A stretch of DNA of 64,000 nt from an uncultured Eubacterium sp. (lineage in GTDB: Bacteria > Bacillota > Clostridia > Lachnospirales > Lachnospiraceae). Shown in pieces: positions 33,349 through 41,893 of this stretch (within the stretch, counting starts at the first letter, position 1; each line of letters begins with the position of its first letter). The notes below the pieces were generated by a model that worked only from the letters and a program-made list of their open reading frames with translations, had not been told where the DNA came from and searched no databases. Where the stretch lies: assembly GCA_934316845.1 (NCBI GenBank), contig CAKRDZ010000018.1, forward strand, positions 7,508 to 71,507, given 5' to 3'. The position numbers and the translations under genes are program-made.

Positions 33349-36300
33349 ATGGTTAAGAAATTACAAAAACGACTGATCGTACTGCTCTTACTGGCAGCGG
33401 TATTAGTTGGAAATCTAGGTGGAAATGGTATTGTTGTCTATGCAGCCGGCCGGGCTTCCGGGACAATTGGACAGATTCAGTGGGAATTAGATGCACAGGG
33501 AACACTTGTGTTTCGGGGAAACGGAGCGTTTCCATCTTTTCAAAGCATTAACATTCCATGGCGGGATTATAAGTGGGATATAAAAGCAGTATCCTTTGAG
33601 ATGACGAATGTAACAGATGGAGATCTGACAAATTATTTTGAAGGGTGCTCGAATCTTCAAAGTGTAAGCGATCTTCCGGAAGGGGTACGTAACCTTACAC
33701 AGACGTTCAGAAAATGCAGTTCTCTGCGCTTGATCGGAAAGATACCGGTCTCTACAGAGACGATGGAACGGACGTTTGAAAAATGCACCAGTTTAAATCA
33801 AACGATCAAAATTCCAAAAAATGTAAAAAATATGCAGGGGCTTTTTCAGGGCTGTACTGCATTGACGAGGCTTCCGCAGATTGAGACGACATTGGTGAAA
33901 GATTATTCGTATCTTTTGCAGGAGACAGCGATTACAGAGCCGCTTTCGATCCCTTCGGGAGTTACCAATGTTACAGGAATGTTTTCCCTGTGCAAAAAAC
34001 TGACCAGTTCCCCGGTGCTCCCGGAGAGTGTCACAGAGGCAGCGCAATGTTTTTACGGCTGTGAGGCGTTAAAAAAGGCACCGGCATTACCGAGAAAAAT
34101 AGAAAATATAAGTCAGATATTTGCAGAATGTGTGAATTTAACTGCGGTACCGGATATTCCGCCATCGGTGGTCAATATGTCGGGATGTTATGCAAACTGC
34201 TGCCGGGCAAAGGGGTCATTTACCATTTATGCAATTATAAATGATGAGTCAAAGTATACAAAATTAGCAGGAACGACAGCGAAAGATGATTCCTCTGTCA
34301 AAGGACAGTTTCTCGGTGCCGCAGGCGGAGGACTTTCGGTAAATTACACGGTCGGGAATGAACATCTGATCCGGGAGTATCTTTCCACGGGATGGAATAG
34401 TGGAAATCTTCATTTTGCCGGATATTGGGGAAATTTGAATATTGGAGACAAGGTGACGCAGAAGATGGAAGATTGTACGGTAAGTCCGGTTCCGGATGTA
34501 AATTATACCGGGAAAGCAATCTGCCCGGTTCCCAAAGTATATTATGGAAATATACAATTAACGGAAAAAACAGATTATACCATATCTTATAGTAATAATA
34601 CCAATGCAGGGACAGCAGCCGTCGCAATTACCGGAGTTGGGAATTATAGTGGAACCAAAAAGGTTTCATTTGTTATCCGCAAAATTTCCATGACCGGGGT
34701 AGCCGCACAGAATTATCAGGGGATATATGATGGAAAAGCGCATGGGATTACACTGCAGGTTCCGGCGGGGGTTACTGCAACTTATGGAACAAAAAGTGGA
34801 GAATACACATTAAAGACGGCTCCGGTGTATACGCTCCCCGGAAATTATACGGTATATTATCAGGTGACAAAACCGAATTATATCACCGTAACGGGAAGTG
34901 CAAAGGTTAGTATCGTACAGGGAACGATGCCTGTGGTGGCAAATGGATACAGCGGTATATACGATGGAAAAAGTCATGGGATTACCGTAGAAGGACTGGC
35001 GGGCGCGCAGATCCGATATGGTACTGCGGCAGGACAGTATACAAGTGTAGAATCACCAAAATACAAGGATACAGGCATATATACCGTTTATTATCAAGTG
35101 ACTAAAACGGGGTATGGGACGGTTACGGGAAAACAGCAGATTGAGATTAAAAGAAAAGTAATTACCGAGGTTACTTTTCCGAAAACGAGTCAGGCAGTGT
35201 ATGGAACTACGCTGGCAAAAATACCATCAACAAGTATGCAGGATTCCCTGGGGGTATTTTCCTGGGACAATCCATTGTATGTTCCGACGGTAGATGATAC
35301 CCAGGCGAAGATGTGGTATAAGCCCTACGATAAGAAGAATTACGATTACAGCCGGGTAAAGGGATATGATGCCGGCAGTGGAAATATCGTGCGAAATATT
35401 ACCATTTCCATTCAGAGAAAGAAGGGAGAACTCCCGCAGGTGACAACAGGATTTCTGGCACAGGGGGATGAACTTGAAAAGTCTAAAATAACATGGGATA
35501 AGCTGGATGTGGGAGATTTCTATTGGGCCAAGCCGGAAGAAAAGGCATCGCAGGATAAGTCGGAATATACCCTTATCTTTCGCCCAAAGGATATGAGAAA
35601 CTACGACTGGAGTTATCTGAGTTCAAAAGAACTGGATTGGAACACGTTTCAGATCTGGCAAAAGGTAGAGGTGGTTCCCTATCCGGAACCGGTTGAGATT
35701 GTTTATGGGGATACATTGGGAAGTAAAGGATTTGTTGGAAAGAATCCGGAGGTTAAATACCGCTGGCTGGATGAAAATGTGATACCCGGGAAAACAGGAT
35801 CACATAAACTTAAAATTATTTACCAAGGTCAGGAAATTGTAAGAAACATGGAAGTGGTTGTATTAAAAAGAAAGCCGGATTATGTCATTCCGGTTCTGGA
35901 TGCCGTATGCTATGATCCGGAACTGACTTTGGGACAGATTTCCTTGCCACGCGGCTGGAATTGGTCAGATCCTTCTGTTGTGCCGGAGGCCGGACAACAG
36001 AACTATGAGGCATACTATGAACCGGAGGATCCGGAACATTATCAGACGGTATATGATAAGATCCCATTAATGGTGGAAAAGGCGGTTCCATCAGTAAATG
36101 TTCCCTATATTCAGACACAGATCGAAGAGGATACGATATGTCTGAAAGAAATCGGACTTCCTATGGGGTGGAGGTGGCAAAATCCGGAAGAATCTTTTGG
36201 TGAGGGCGTGTACGAGGTTTCAGTTGTTTATGAACCGGAAGACCCAAACAATTATTCACTGTGGGAAGGACAAATTACAATTGATATAAAGAAAAAAATA

Positions 36301-37368
36301 CAGCCTACTGAAGTGCCGGAAGAAACGCCGATTCCGACGGAGACACCAGTGCCGGTAGAGATACCGGAGACATTTGCTCCACAGCCGCCGGAAAGTCCTG
36401 TCTCCAGTCCCACAACCAGTCCGACGACGAGTCCGTCGGTGATTCCGGCACCTACAGAGACATTGGGAACATCCGCCTCACAACCGACCTCCAGTCCAAC
36501 GACCGCCCCGATCGCCAGTCCAACGGCTGACCCGATCGCCGGTCCGGCGGCAAGTCCAATGACCAGCCCGGACGTCAGTCCTGTCTCCAGTCCCACAACC
36601 AGTCCGACGACGAGTCCGTCGGTGACTCCGGCACCTACAGAGACATCGGGAACATCCGCCTCACAACCGACCTCCAGTCCAACGATCGCCCCGATTGTCA
36701 GTCCAACGACCGCCCCGACCTCCAGTCCAACAATCGCCCCGATTGTCAGTCCAACAGCCGGCCCCACTGCTAGTCCCATCTCTGATCCGATGACGAGTCC
36801 GTCGGTGACTCCGACACCCACAGAGACATCGGGAACACCACTCCCACAGCCAACGGATGGTTCAATACCCAACTCGTCAGTCAATCCAACAGCCGCCCCG
36901 ACGCAAGGGTATCCATTTGCAGAAATGCCAAAAATTACCAGTTCATTGGAAGCAACACAAACGAAGGCTACACAAAAACCGGCAGGGAATGCTTCCAAAG
37001 CAGATTCTCCTCAAAAGGATGCGGTTATTTCCCTTTCCAACAAAGGAAAACCGAAAGAGTCTTCTTTATATGGAGTAAAAAAGCAGAAAAAGACAGTGGG
37101 GAAAGTACATTTAAAAAAGGTAGTTTATCGAAAAAAGAAAATTTATCTTACTTGGAAAAAGGTAAAAAATGCGAGTGGATATCAAGTGGTCTTTTTAAAA
37201 AGGAAAAAAGGGAGAACCAGGATGTTCAAATATACCCAAAAGAGTAAAATGATATTGTCATGGAACGGAGTTGGGAAATGCTTTGTAAAAATGCGGGCAT
37301 TCCATAATCGCGGAAAGAAACGAGTGTATGGATCGTGGAGTGCCTGCAAACGGGTAAAAAGGAGTTAG
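33349..37368 (+). CDS. Large BspA/DUF285-like repeat surface protein
   Basis: A 1339-residue secreted protein. A signal peptide (residues 1-30) is followed by a beta domain (ASGTIGQIQWELDAQGTLVF) and an LRR-like array to about residue 285. Its repeats of about 23 residues have the NLTQTFRKCSSL and MQGLFQGCTALTRLP pattern typical of BspA/DUF285 proteins. Several Ig/MBG-like beta repeats follow (about 370-1000), such as YQGIYDGKAHGITL and YSGIYDGKSHGITV. Then comes a Pro/Thr/Ser stalk of SPT units (about 1000-1190) and a basic C-terminal FnIII-like domain (VKKVVYRKKKIYLTWKKVKN-type). No LPxTG or membrane anchor is visible, so it may bind the wall through the basic end. GGGAGG precedes the ATG. 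It is probably an adhesin. Confidence 0.87.
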   Translation: MVKKLQKRLIVLLLLAAVLVGNLGGNGIVVYAAGRASGTIGQIQWELDAQGTLVFRGNGAFPSFQSINIPWRDYKWDIKAVSFEMTNVTDGDLTNYFEGCSNLQSVSDLPEGVRNLTQTFRKCSSLRLIGKIPVSTETMERTFEKCTSLNQTIKIPKNVKNMQGLFQGCTALTRLPQIETTLVKDYSYLLQETAITEPLSIPSGVTNVTGMFSLCKKLTSSPVLPESVTEAAQCFYGCEALKKAPALPRKIENISQIFAECVNLTAVPDIPPSVVNMSGCYANCCRAKGSFTIYAIINDESKYTKLAGTTAKDDSSVKGQFLGAAGGGLSVNYTVGNEHLIREYLSTGWNSGNLHFAGYWGNLNIGDKVTQKMEDCTVSPVPDVNYTGKAICPVPKVYYGNIQLTEKTDYTISYSNNTNAGTAAVAITGVGNYSGTKKVSFVIRKISMTGVAAQNYQGIYDGKAHGITLQVPAGVTATYGTKSGEYTLKTAPVYTLPGNYTVYYQVTKPNYITVTGSAKVSIVQGTMPVVANGYSGIYDGKSHGITVEGLAGAQIRYGTAAGQYTSVESPKYKDTGIYTVYYQVTKTGYGTVTGKQQIEIKRKVITEVTFPKTSQAVYGTTLAKIPSTSMQDSLGVFSWDNPLYVPTVDDTQAKMWYKPYDKKNYDYSRVKGYDAGSGNIVRNITISIQRKKGELPQVTTGFLAQGDELEKSKITWDKLDVGDFYWAKPEEKASQDKSEYTLIFRPKDMRNYDWSYLSSKELDWNTFQIWQKVEVVPYPEPVEIVYGDTLGSKGFVGKNPEVKYRWLDENVIPGKTGSHKLKIIYQGQEIVRNMEVVVLKRKPDYVIPVLDAVCYDPELTLGQISLPRGWNWSDPSVVPEAGQQNYEAYYEPEDPEHYQTVYDKIPLMVEKAVPSVNVPYIQTQIEEDTICLKEIGLPMGWRWQNPEESFGEGVYEVSVVYEPEDPNNYSLWEGQITIDIKKKIQPTEVPEETPIPTETPVPVEIPETFAPQPPESPVSSPTTSPTTSPSVIPAPTETLGTSASQPTSSPTTAPIASPTADPIAGPAASPMTSPDVSPVSSPTTSPTTSPSVTPAPTETSGTSASQPTSSPTIAPIVSPTTAPTSSPTIAPIVSPTAGPTASPISDPMTSPSVTPTPTETSGTPLPQPTDGSIPNSSVNPTAAPTQGYPFAEMPKITSSLEATQTKATQKPAGNASKADSPQKDAVISLSNKGKPKESSLYGVKKQKKTVGKVHLKKVVYRKKKIYLTWKKVKNASGYQVVFLKRKKGRTRMFKYTQKSKMILSWNGVGKCFVKMRAFHNRGKKRVYGSWSACKRVKRS
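36397..36720 (+). repeat. 183-bp direct repeat in the Pro/Thr/Ser stalk
   Basis: The block starting at 36397 is repeated from 36580 with a few substitutions (period 183 bp, 61 codons), on top of shorter SPT codon repeats up to about 36830. Such repeats often vary in copy number and would change stalk length without shifting frame. Confidence 0.8.
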
Positions 37369-37796
37369 TGATCTTCTTTTTTGAAACGAAGTTTAGCTTC
37401 GTGATTTTTAGGAATGTCACCAACATAGCAGCCTTTGATATCAAGGGATTTGGCGCATCGTGAACAATATTCGCCAAAACGGATAGGTGCGCCGCATCCT
37501 TGACAATGAAGGAAGACTTCCGAATTTTCCGGAATTTCCAATTTTCCCTGACGAAGATAAGAAGATATCTTTGCAGAGGGAACACCGGTTTCGCGCGCGA
37601 GGTCAAAAGCACTCGTTGGTCCATGTTCGTCTAAGTATTTTTTGATTTTTCCGTAGTCATTTGCTATTTCTTTGCCACAGCTATCGCATACGAAGATGCC
37701 TCCATATTTATACCGCATGGAGCAGGAACAATTTGGGCAAATCATTTGCGATTCGTCATCGGGAAGAACTAAAAAGGATGTTTGATTTTTATTCAT
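37365..37796 (-). CDS. Zinc-ribbon / HTH protein (TIGR03826/YvyF-like)
   Basis: A 143-residue protein with two zinc-ribbon-like Cys clusters around a helix-turn-helix. The first is CPNCSCSMRYKYGGIFVCDSCG (broken here as CPNC and CDSC), and the second is CQGC and CSRC. The centre (about residues 48-85) reads KIKKYLDEHGPTSAFDLARE and TGVPSAKISSYLRQGKLE, a clear DNA-binding type motif. The layout resembles the flagellar-operon protein family TIGR03826/YvyF, though no flagellar gene is nearby. It overlaps the end of the large surface gene by 4 bp, tail to tail. It could be a regulator of the surface genes on either side; this is only a positional suggestion. Confidence 0.75.
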   Translation of the reverse strand: MNKNQTSFLVLPDDESQMICPNCSCSMRYKYGGIFVCDSCGKEIANDYGKIKKYLDEHGPTSAFDLARETGVPSAKISSYLRQGKLEIPENSEVFLHCQGCGAPIRFGEYCSRCAKSLDIKGCYVGDIPKNHEAKLRFKKEDH

Positions 37797-37829
37797 AATG
37801 ATATCCCGCCTTTCGCATATATTATATTT

Positions 37830-37858
37830 ATTGTATCGGATTTTTACAGAAATTGCAA
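37830..37858 (-). promoter_or_regulatory. Promoter of the zinc-ribbon gene
   Basis: Minus strand TTGCAA, 17-bp spacer, TACAAT. It is divergent from the M23 gene promoter, 41 bp away. Confidence 0.7.
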
Positions 37859-37898
37859 TTTTTTTTTGCGATTTTCGGCAAAATGTTTAAAAATACAC

Positions 37899-37927
37899 TT
37901 GTAGAATAACGAATTTTAGTGTATACT
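37899..37927 (+). promoter_or_regulatory. Promoter of the M23 peptidase gene
   Basis: TTGTAG, 17-bp spacer, TATACT, about 75 bp ahead of the GTG start. Confidence 0.6.
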
Positions 37928-38000
37928 GTAAAAGATGTTACAAAATTATAAAGTTATTATGCGAGAATATTACAATGATATTAAGTAAAAGGAGGAAATC

Positions 38001-38999
38001 GTGAGAGAAGTAAGTGAGTTCGGTAAGTATAGAAAGAGAACGCTTGCCGTAATGATGGTTTTTGCAATGGTAATGACATCAGGTACACCAAAAACAACGG
38101 TATATGCGGAGGAACAGTCAGTGACTTCGGCAGGGATTAGTGTGCAGCCGGAGGAAAATCCGGTTATAACAGAAAACGTACAGCCGGAAGAGACAGCAGT
38201 ACCAACTGTGGAGCCGACAACAACACCGCAGAATACACTTGTGGTAAAAAAGAAAAAGTGCTCTTATCCAAAGAAAATTTATGAGGGGCAGACATTTACG
38301 CTGAAAGGAACGTTGAAAGCCAACCATAAAATTCAAAAAGTGCAGGCCAGCATCAAAGATGAACAGGGAAAAGATGCTATGGCAATCAAAAAAAAGGCAA
38401 ACAGCAATAAATTTGATCTGAAAAAGATTGATGATGATATGCATTTTTCAAAATTGGAAGCAGGAAAATATACCTATGAAATTAAAGTTTCTGATTCCTA
38501 TGGCAATGAGAGAGTTGCTTTGCAAAAAGATTTCAAAGTAAAAGAGACAACCTGGGCGTGGCCGGTAGATGGTGGAAGTAAAGGAGATGGATTTCATTGT
38601 GGATGTTCTGTGCATGGAGGCAGACATCTAGGTGTAGATATTAAAGGAGTATCAAAGGGGACATCCATTAAGGCGATTGCGGATGGTACGGTGGTTTATG
38701 CAAAATATCATCAGGCAGCAAGGCGGTCTTCTTTTGGAAAATTGGTAATTGTTTATCATGGCAATGGAATTTATTCTTACTATGCACACTGTAATACCAT
38801 TCGATGCAAAGTGGGGGATAAGGTCGAAAAAGGCGATGTGATCTCGACGATGGGAGAGACCGGAGCTGCCTATGGAACCCATCTTCATTTGGAACTTCGT
38901 AAGGGTCCTGCTTTTTCCGGAAATTATAACAGTTATGATTTCCTTGATAAGTATACATATAAGCAGTTTGATCCGATGAAATATCTTACAAAACGATAA
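38001..38999 (+). CDS. Secreted M23 (LytM-type) metallopeptidase
   Basis: A 332-residue secreted peptidoglycan endopeptidase. The start is GTG with GGAGG 5 bp ahead. The signal peptide (KRTLAVMMVFAMVMTSG) is followed by a Glu/Pro/Thr linker (about 40-80) and a beta domain (about 85-180). The C-terminal M23 domain begins near residue 185. Zinc ligands are visible in GGRHLGVDIKG (His and Asp) and THLHLELR (HxH), with the YYAHC region between. It should cut peptide cross-links in peptidoglycan during growth or separation. Also present is an extra Cys pair, HCGCSVHGG, next to the first zinc motif, seen in some clostridial M23 proteins. It is followed by a shared terminator. Confidence 0.94.
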   Translation: MREVSEFGKYRKRTLAVMMVFAMVMTSGTPKTTVYAEEQSVTSAGISVQPEENPVITENVQPEETAVPTVEPTTTPQNTLVVKKKKCSYPKKIYEGQTFTLKGTLKANHKIQKVQASIKDEQGKDAMAIKKKANSNKFDLKKIDDDMHFSKLEAGKYTYEIKVSDSYGNERVALQKDFKVKETTWAWPVDGGSKGDGFHCGCSVHGGRHLGVDIKGVSKGTSIKAIADGTVVYAKYHQAARRSSFGKLVIVYHGNGIYSYYAHCNTIRCKVGDKVEKGDVISTMGETGAAYGTHLHLELRKGPAFSGNYNSYDFLDKYTYKQFDPMKYLTKR

Positions 39000-39012
39000 A
39001 AAGAAGATCTTC

Positions 39013-39044
39013 TTTACTCCGTCTCCTCGGTGGGACGGAGTAAA
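39013..39044. terminator. Bidirectional terminator overlapping the DUF4364 stop
   Basis: Perfect 11-bp stem TTTACTCCGTC / GACGGAGTAAA with T-runs on both strands. It serves the M23 gene and the convergent DUF4364 operon, whose last codons lie inside the stem. Confidence 0.85.
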
Positions 39045-39547
39045 TTTTTAACTGCTGCTGCATAAAGGTCATTGCTTACGGTGCGCCAGTTGTTGCAGAT
39101 GCGCAGAGCGTCCTCTTCATCCGGAACCGATAGTTTTATCTCAAAAATTGGAGCATTTTTTTCGATAAGACTACAGGTGGCAGTATATTCGCCATTGGTG
39201 TTTTTCGTATAATCACTGATCTGGGTGACTCTTTGTATGATCTCGTGGTTGTTTTCTTTCAGATAGTCGTCAATTTCCTGACGGATTTCCCGTGACAGAG
39301 TGTTTCCAAATAATTCCAGCGTCTCTCTGCCGGCGGAGGTAATTTCATAGTAAGAAGTGTTGTAAGTGTTTGAGCAGTGGATCAGGTCAGCATCCAATAA
39401 TTCAGCAAATGCACTTTGCACATTAAAATAATTGGTGTAGCCGTGTCCGGTAATGTAATCGGAGATTAATCCAAAGGTTAAAGGGGATTCGATTTCATTG
39501 AGTGTATATAAAATAATTAATTTATAGATAGTAAACGCTTCATTCAT
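39014..39547 (-). CDS. DUF4364 family protein (putative winged-helix)
   Basis: A 177-residue soluble protein of the DUF4364 family common in Clostridia. The N-terminal third looks like a PadR/winged-helix fold: YKLIILYTLNEIESPLTFGL, then YFNVQSAFAELLDADLIHCS and YYEITSAGRETLELFG. The C-terminal part is mixed alpha/beta with no catalytic motif (YTATCSLIEKNAPIFEIKLS). It may be a regulator of its own operon. The start overlaps the radical SAM gene by 8 bp, so translation is coupled. Confidence 0.85.
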   Translation of the reverse strand: MNEAFTIYKLIILYTLNEIESPLTFGLISDYITGHGYTNYFNVQSAFAELLDADLIHCSNTYNTSYYEITSAGRETLELFGNTLSREIRQEIDDYLKENNHEIIQRVTQISDYTKNTNGEYTATCSLIEKNAPIFEIKLSVPDEEDALRICNNWRTVSNDLYAAAVKNLLRPTEETE

Positions 39548-40484
39548 GATTCTTATACTCCTTTCCTTGCCAGATGTTTTGTTGTTTTAATTGGCGATGG
39601 ATCTCATTAAGTACATCACGTTTATGGCTGCTCCATAAAGGAGCAATCAGGAGATCTTTTGGGCCGTCTCCGGTAAGCCGGTGTATGACCATTTCCGGCG
39701 GAAGAAGTGCGATGGATCGTATCACAAGATCGATATATTGTTCCTGTGTAAGAACCTTGCAGTTACCGGTGTTGTAAAGACCCGCAAGATCTGTTCCGTT
39801 TAGGATATGCAATAATTGAATTTTTATGCCGTCACTGTGGCAGGAAGCAGCATGTTCTAAGGTGGCAAAAAAATCATCTTCTGTCTCACCGGGAAGCCCG
39901 GCGATCACATGAGTTACTACCTCGATGCCAAGATTTTTTAAATCTGCCACAGCCTTGTCGTAAACAGCAAGCGGATAGCCGCGGCGGATAAACTGTGCGG
40001 TAGATTCATTGCTTGTCTGAAGTCCAAGTTCTACGATGACAGGTTTGATCTGGTTGCATTCTGCAAGCAGTTCCAGCACTTCCGGAGGAAGACAGTCCGG
40101 CCGGGTGGCAATGGACAGCATAACCACATCCGGATGTGCAAGAGCTTCCTTATAAAGTGGCTCCAAATAAGAAACCGGGCCATACGTATTTGTAAAAGAT
40201 TGGAAATAGGCAATGAATTTACGGCCCACTTTCTTTCGTTTTGATATGCCTTCGATTCCCTGCGTGATCTGTGCTGTTACGGAAGTAGAGCGCGGGGCGG
40301 CAAAATCACCGGAACCGCTTCCGCTGCAGAAAATACAGCCGCGGGTGTCCAGTAAACCATCCCGGTTTGGACAAGTCATACCACCGTCCAAAGATATTTT
40401 ATAAACTTTTTGTCCAAAGCGGGATTTCATTTCATAATCCAAAGAATGATAGGGCTTTTCGCCCCACATTTTCCGGTTAGTCAT
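39540..40484 (-). CDS. TIGR01212-family radical SAM protein (YtqA-like)
   Basis: A 314-residue radical SAM enzyme. The cluster-binding cysteines are in MTCPNRDG and RGCIFCSGSGSGDFA, the extended CxnCxxC spacing typical of the TIGR01212/YhcC family rather than the compact CxxxCxxC. SAM-binding and barrel segments follow: KKVGRKFIAYFQSFTNTYGP, MLSIATRPDCLP, IVELGLQTSNESTAQFIRRG and VTHVIAGLPGETEDDF. Family members are thought to act on RNA or cofactors, but no substrate is established to my knowledge. It sits between malic enzyme and DUF4364 with 8-bp overlaps on both sides. Confidence 0.92.
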   Translation of the reverse strand: MTNRKMWGEKPYHSLDYEMKSRFGQKVYKISLDGGMTCPNRDGLLDTRGCIFCSGSGSGDFAAPRSTSVTAQITQGIEGISKRKKVGRKFIAYFQSFTNTYGPVSYLEPLYKEALAHPDVVMLSIATRPDCLPPEVLELLAECNQIKPVIVELGLQTSNESTAQFIRRGYPLAVYDKAVADLKNLGIEVVTHVIAGLPGETEDDFFATLEHAASCHSDGIKIQLLHILNGTDLAGLYNTGNCKVLTQEQYIDLVIRSIALLPPEMVIHRLTGDGPKDLLIAPLWSSHKRDVLNEIHRQLKQQNIWQGKEYKNHE

Positions 40485-41631
40485 GGATATGTTCTTTCAC
40501 GGCAGCACTTACAACGTCGGCTACGCGTGGATTAAAGGCTTCGGGAAGAATGTTGTCCTCGTTCAATTCATCTTCCGGTACAAGAGAAGCGAGAGCAAGG
40601 GCTGCGGCAAGTTTCATTTCTTCTGTGATCTGAGTGGCACGTCCTTCCAAGGCGCCTTTAAAGATACCTGGGAAAGCGACGACATTATTGACCTGATTAG
40701 GAAAATCCGAACGGCCGGTACCAACTACTTTTGCGCCTGCTTTCTTTGCGAGATCCGGCATGATCTCCGGAGTTGGGTTTGCCATGGCAAAAAGAATGGC
40801 ATCTTTATTCATGGAAGCTACCATTTCTTCTGTCACGATATTTGGTGCAGAGACGCCGACAAAAATGTCAGCACCGACAAAGGCATCGGCCAGTGTGCCG
40901 GATCTGCCTTCCAGATTTGTTACATTCATCATTTCTGTCTGCATCCAGTTCAAGTCTTTGGAATCTTTGTTTAATATTCCCGACTTATCACAAAGGGTAA
41001 GATGCGGAAAACCGTAACGGAGAAGAAGTTTGCTGATAGCAATTCCGGCAGAACCGGCGCCGTTCACCACAATTTTACAATCTTCTTTTTTCTTTCCGGT
41101 TACTTTTAAAGCGTTAATGACACCGGCGAGCACAACGATGGCAGTACCGTGCTGGTCATCATGAAATACCGGGATATCAAGAAGTTCCTTTAAGCGGCTT
41201 TCAATCTCAAAGCAGCGGGGAGCGGAGATATCTTCCAGATTAATTCCTCCAAAAGCCGGAGCAATGTTTACAACGGTTTTGATGATTTCTTCCGTATCCT
41301 GTGTGTCAAGACAGATGGGAAACGCATTGACATTTCCGAATTCTTTAAACAAAACGGCTTTTCCCTCCATAACAGGCATGGCAGCAGCGGCGCCGATGTT
41401 TCCAAGACCGAGTACGGCACTTCCGTCTGACACGACCGCTACAGTGTTGGATTTGATCGTATATTGATAAGCAGCTTCCTTATCTTCGGCAATCACCTTA
41501 CAAGGTTCAGCGACACCCGGAGTATAAGCAAGTGCCAGATCTTCTCTGGATTTCACTTCGCATTTAGGGGTTGTTTCGATTTTTCCATTCCATTCTTTGT
41601 GTAAAGCAAGTGCTTTTTCACTGTTTGTCAT
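40477..41631 (-). CDS. NAD(P)-dependent malic enzyme
   Basis: A 384-residue short-form malic enzyme that converts malate to pyruvate and CO2 with NAD(P)+. Motifs include the catalytic Tyr region LALAYTPGVAEPCKVI, SDGSAVLGLGNIGAAAAMPV, the metal-binding IPVFHDDQHGTAIVVLAG, and the Rossmann fold KIVVNGAGSAGIAISKLL. The start at 41631 is chosen because GGAGG lies 6 bp ahead on the minus strand. The open frame runs 58 codons further but without a start signal. It provides pyruvate and reducing power; the CstA-family gene and pta elsewhere in the window touch the same central metabolism. It heads the operon with the radical SAM and DUF4364 genes. Confidence 0.95.
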   Translation of the reverse strand: MTNSEKALALHKEWNGKIETTPKCEVKSREDLALAYTPGVAEPCKVIAEDKEAAYQYTIKSNTVAVVSDGSAVLGLGNIGAAAAMPVMEGKAVLFKEFGNVNAFPICLDTQDTEEIIKTVVNIAPAFGGINLEDISAPRCFEIESRLKELLDIPVFHDDQHGTAIVVLAGVINALKVTGKKKEDCKIVVNGAGSAGIAISKLLLRYGFPHLTLCDKSGILNKDSKDLNWMQTEMMNVTNLEGRSGTLADAFVGADIFVGVSAPNIVTEEMVASMNKDAILFAMANPTPEIMPDLAKKAGAKVVGTGRSDFPNQVNNVVAFPGIFKGALEGRATQITEEMKLAAALALASLVPEDELNEDNILPEAFNPRVADVVSAAVKEHIHD

Positions 41632-41791
41632 TATAATCCTCCGTTCTTTGAGGGAAAATCCCTGTTGATTTTTTGCAGATATTCCTATTCTATCACTTTT
41701 GAAAAGGAAAATCAATGCCTCATACGTGTGGGCAGAAGGATCCGTAATTTTTCTTATAGGAGAAAAATCGTTACATTTAAAAAATATGGGG

Positions 41792-41819
41792 TTGTGTATT
41801 TTCAAAAAAATGGTACAAT
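41792..41819 (+). promoter_or_regulatory. Promoter of the UDP-sugar pyrophosphorylase gene
   Basis: TTGTGT, 16-bp spacer, TACAAT, divergent from the malic enzyme gene. Confidence 0.6.
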
Positions 41820-41828
41820 AAAAGTAAG

Positions 41829-41871
41829 TATCAGTATTTTTATCAGGGAAGGTGTTTGGAAAATACTGATA
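41829..41871 (+). promoter_or_regulatory. Leader hairpin, perfect 12-bp inverted repeat
   Basis: TATCAGTATTTT and AAAATACTGATA are perfect complements with a 19-base loop, placed between the promoter and the start codon. It begins about where transcription should start and lacks a T-run, so it is more likely an mRNA-stability or operator element than a terminator. Confidence 0.6.
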
Positions 41872-41893
41872 AAAGAAAAGAATGGAGCAAACT

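Noticed and set aside
36252..36998. 248-codon minus-strand frame rich in Gly and Val
   Set aside because: Antisense of the Pro/Thr/Ser stalk of the large surface protein, which is in a long, well-supported sense frame.
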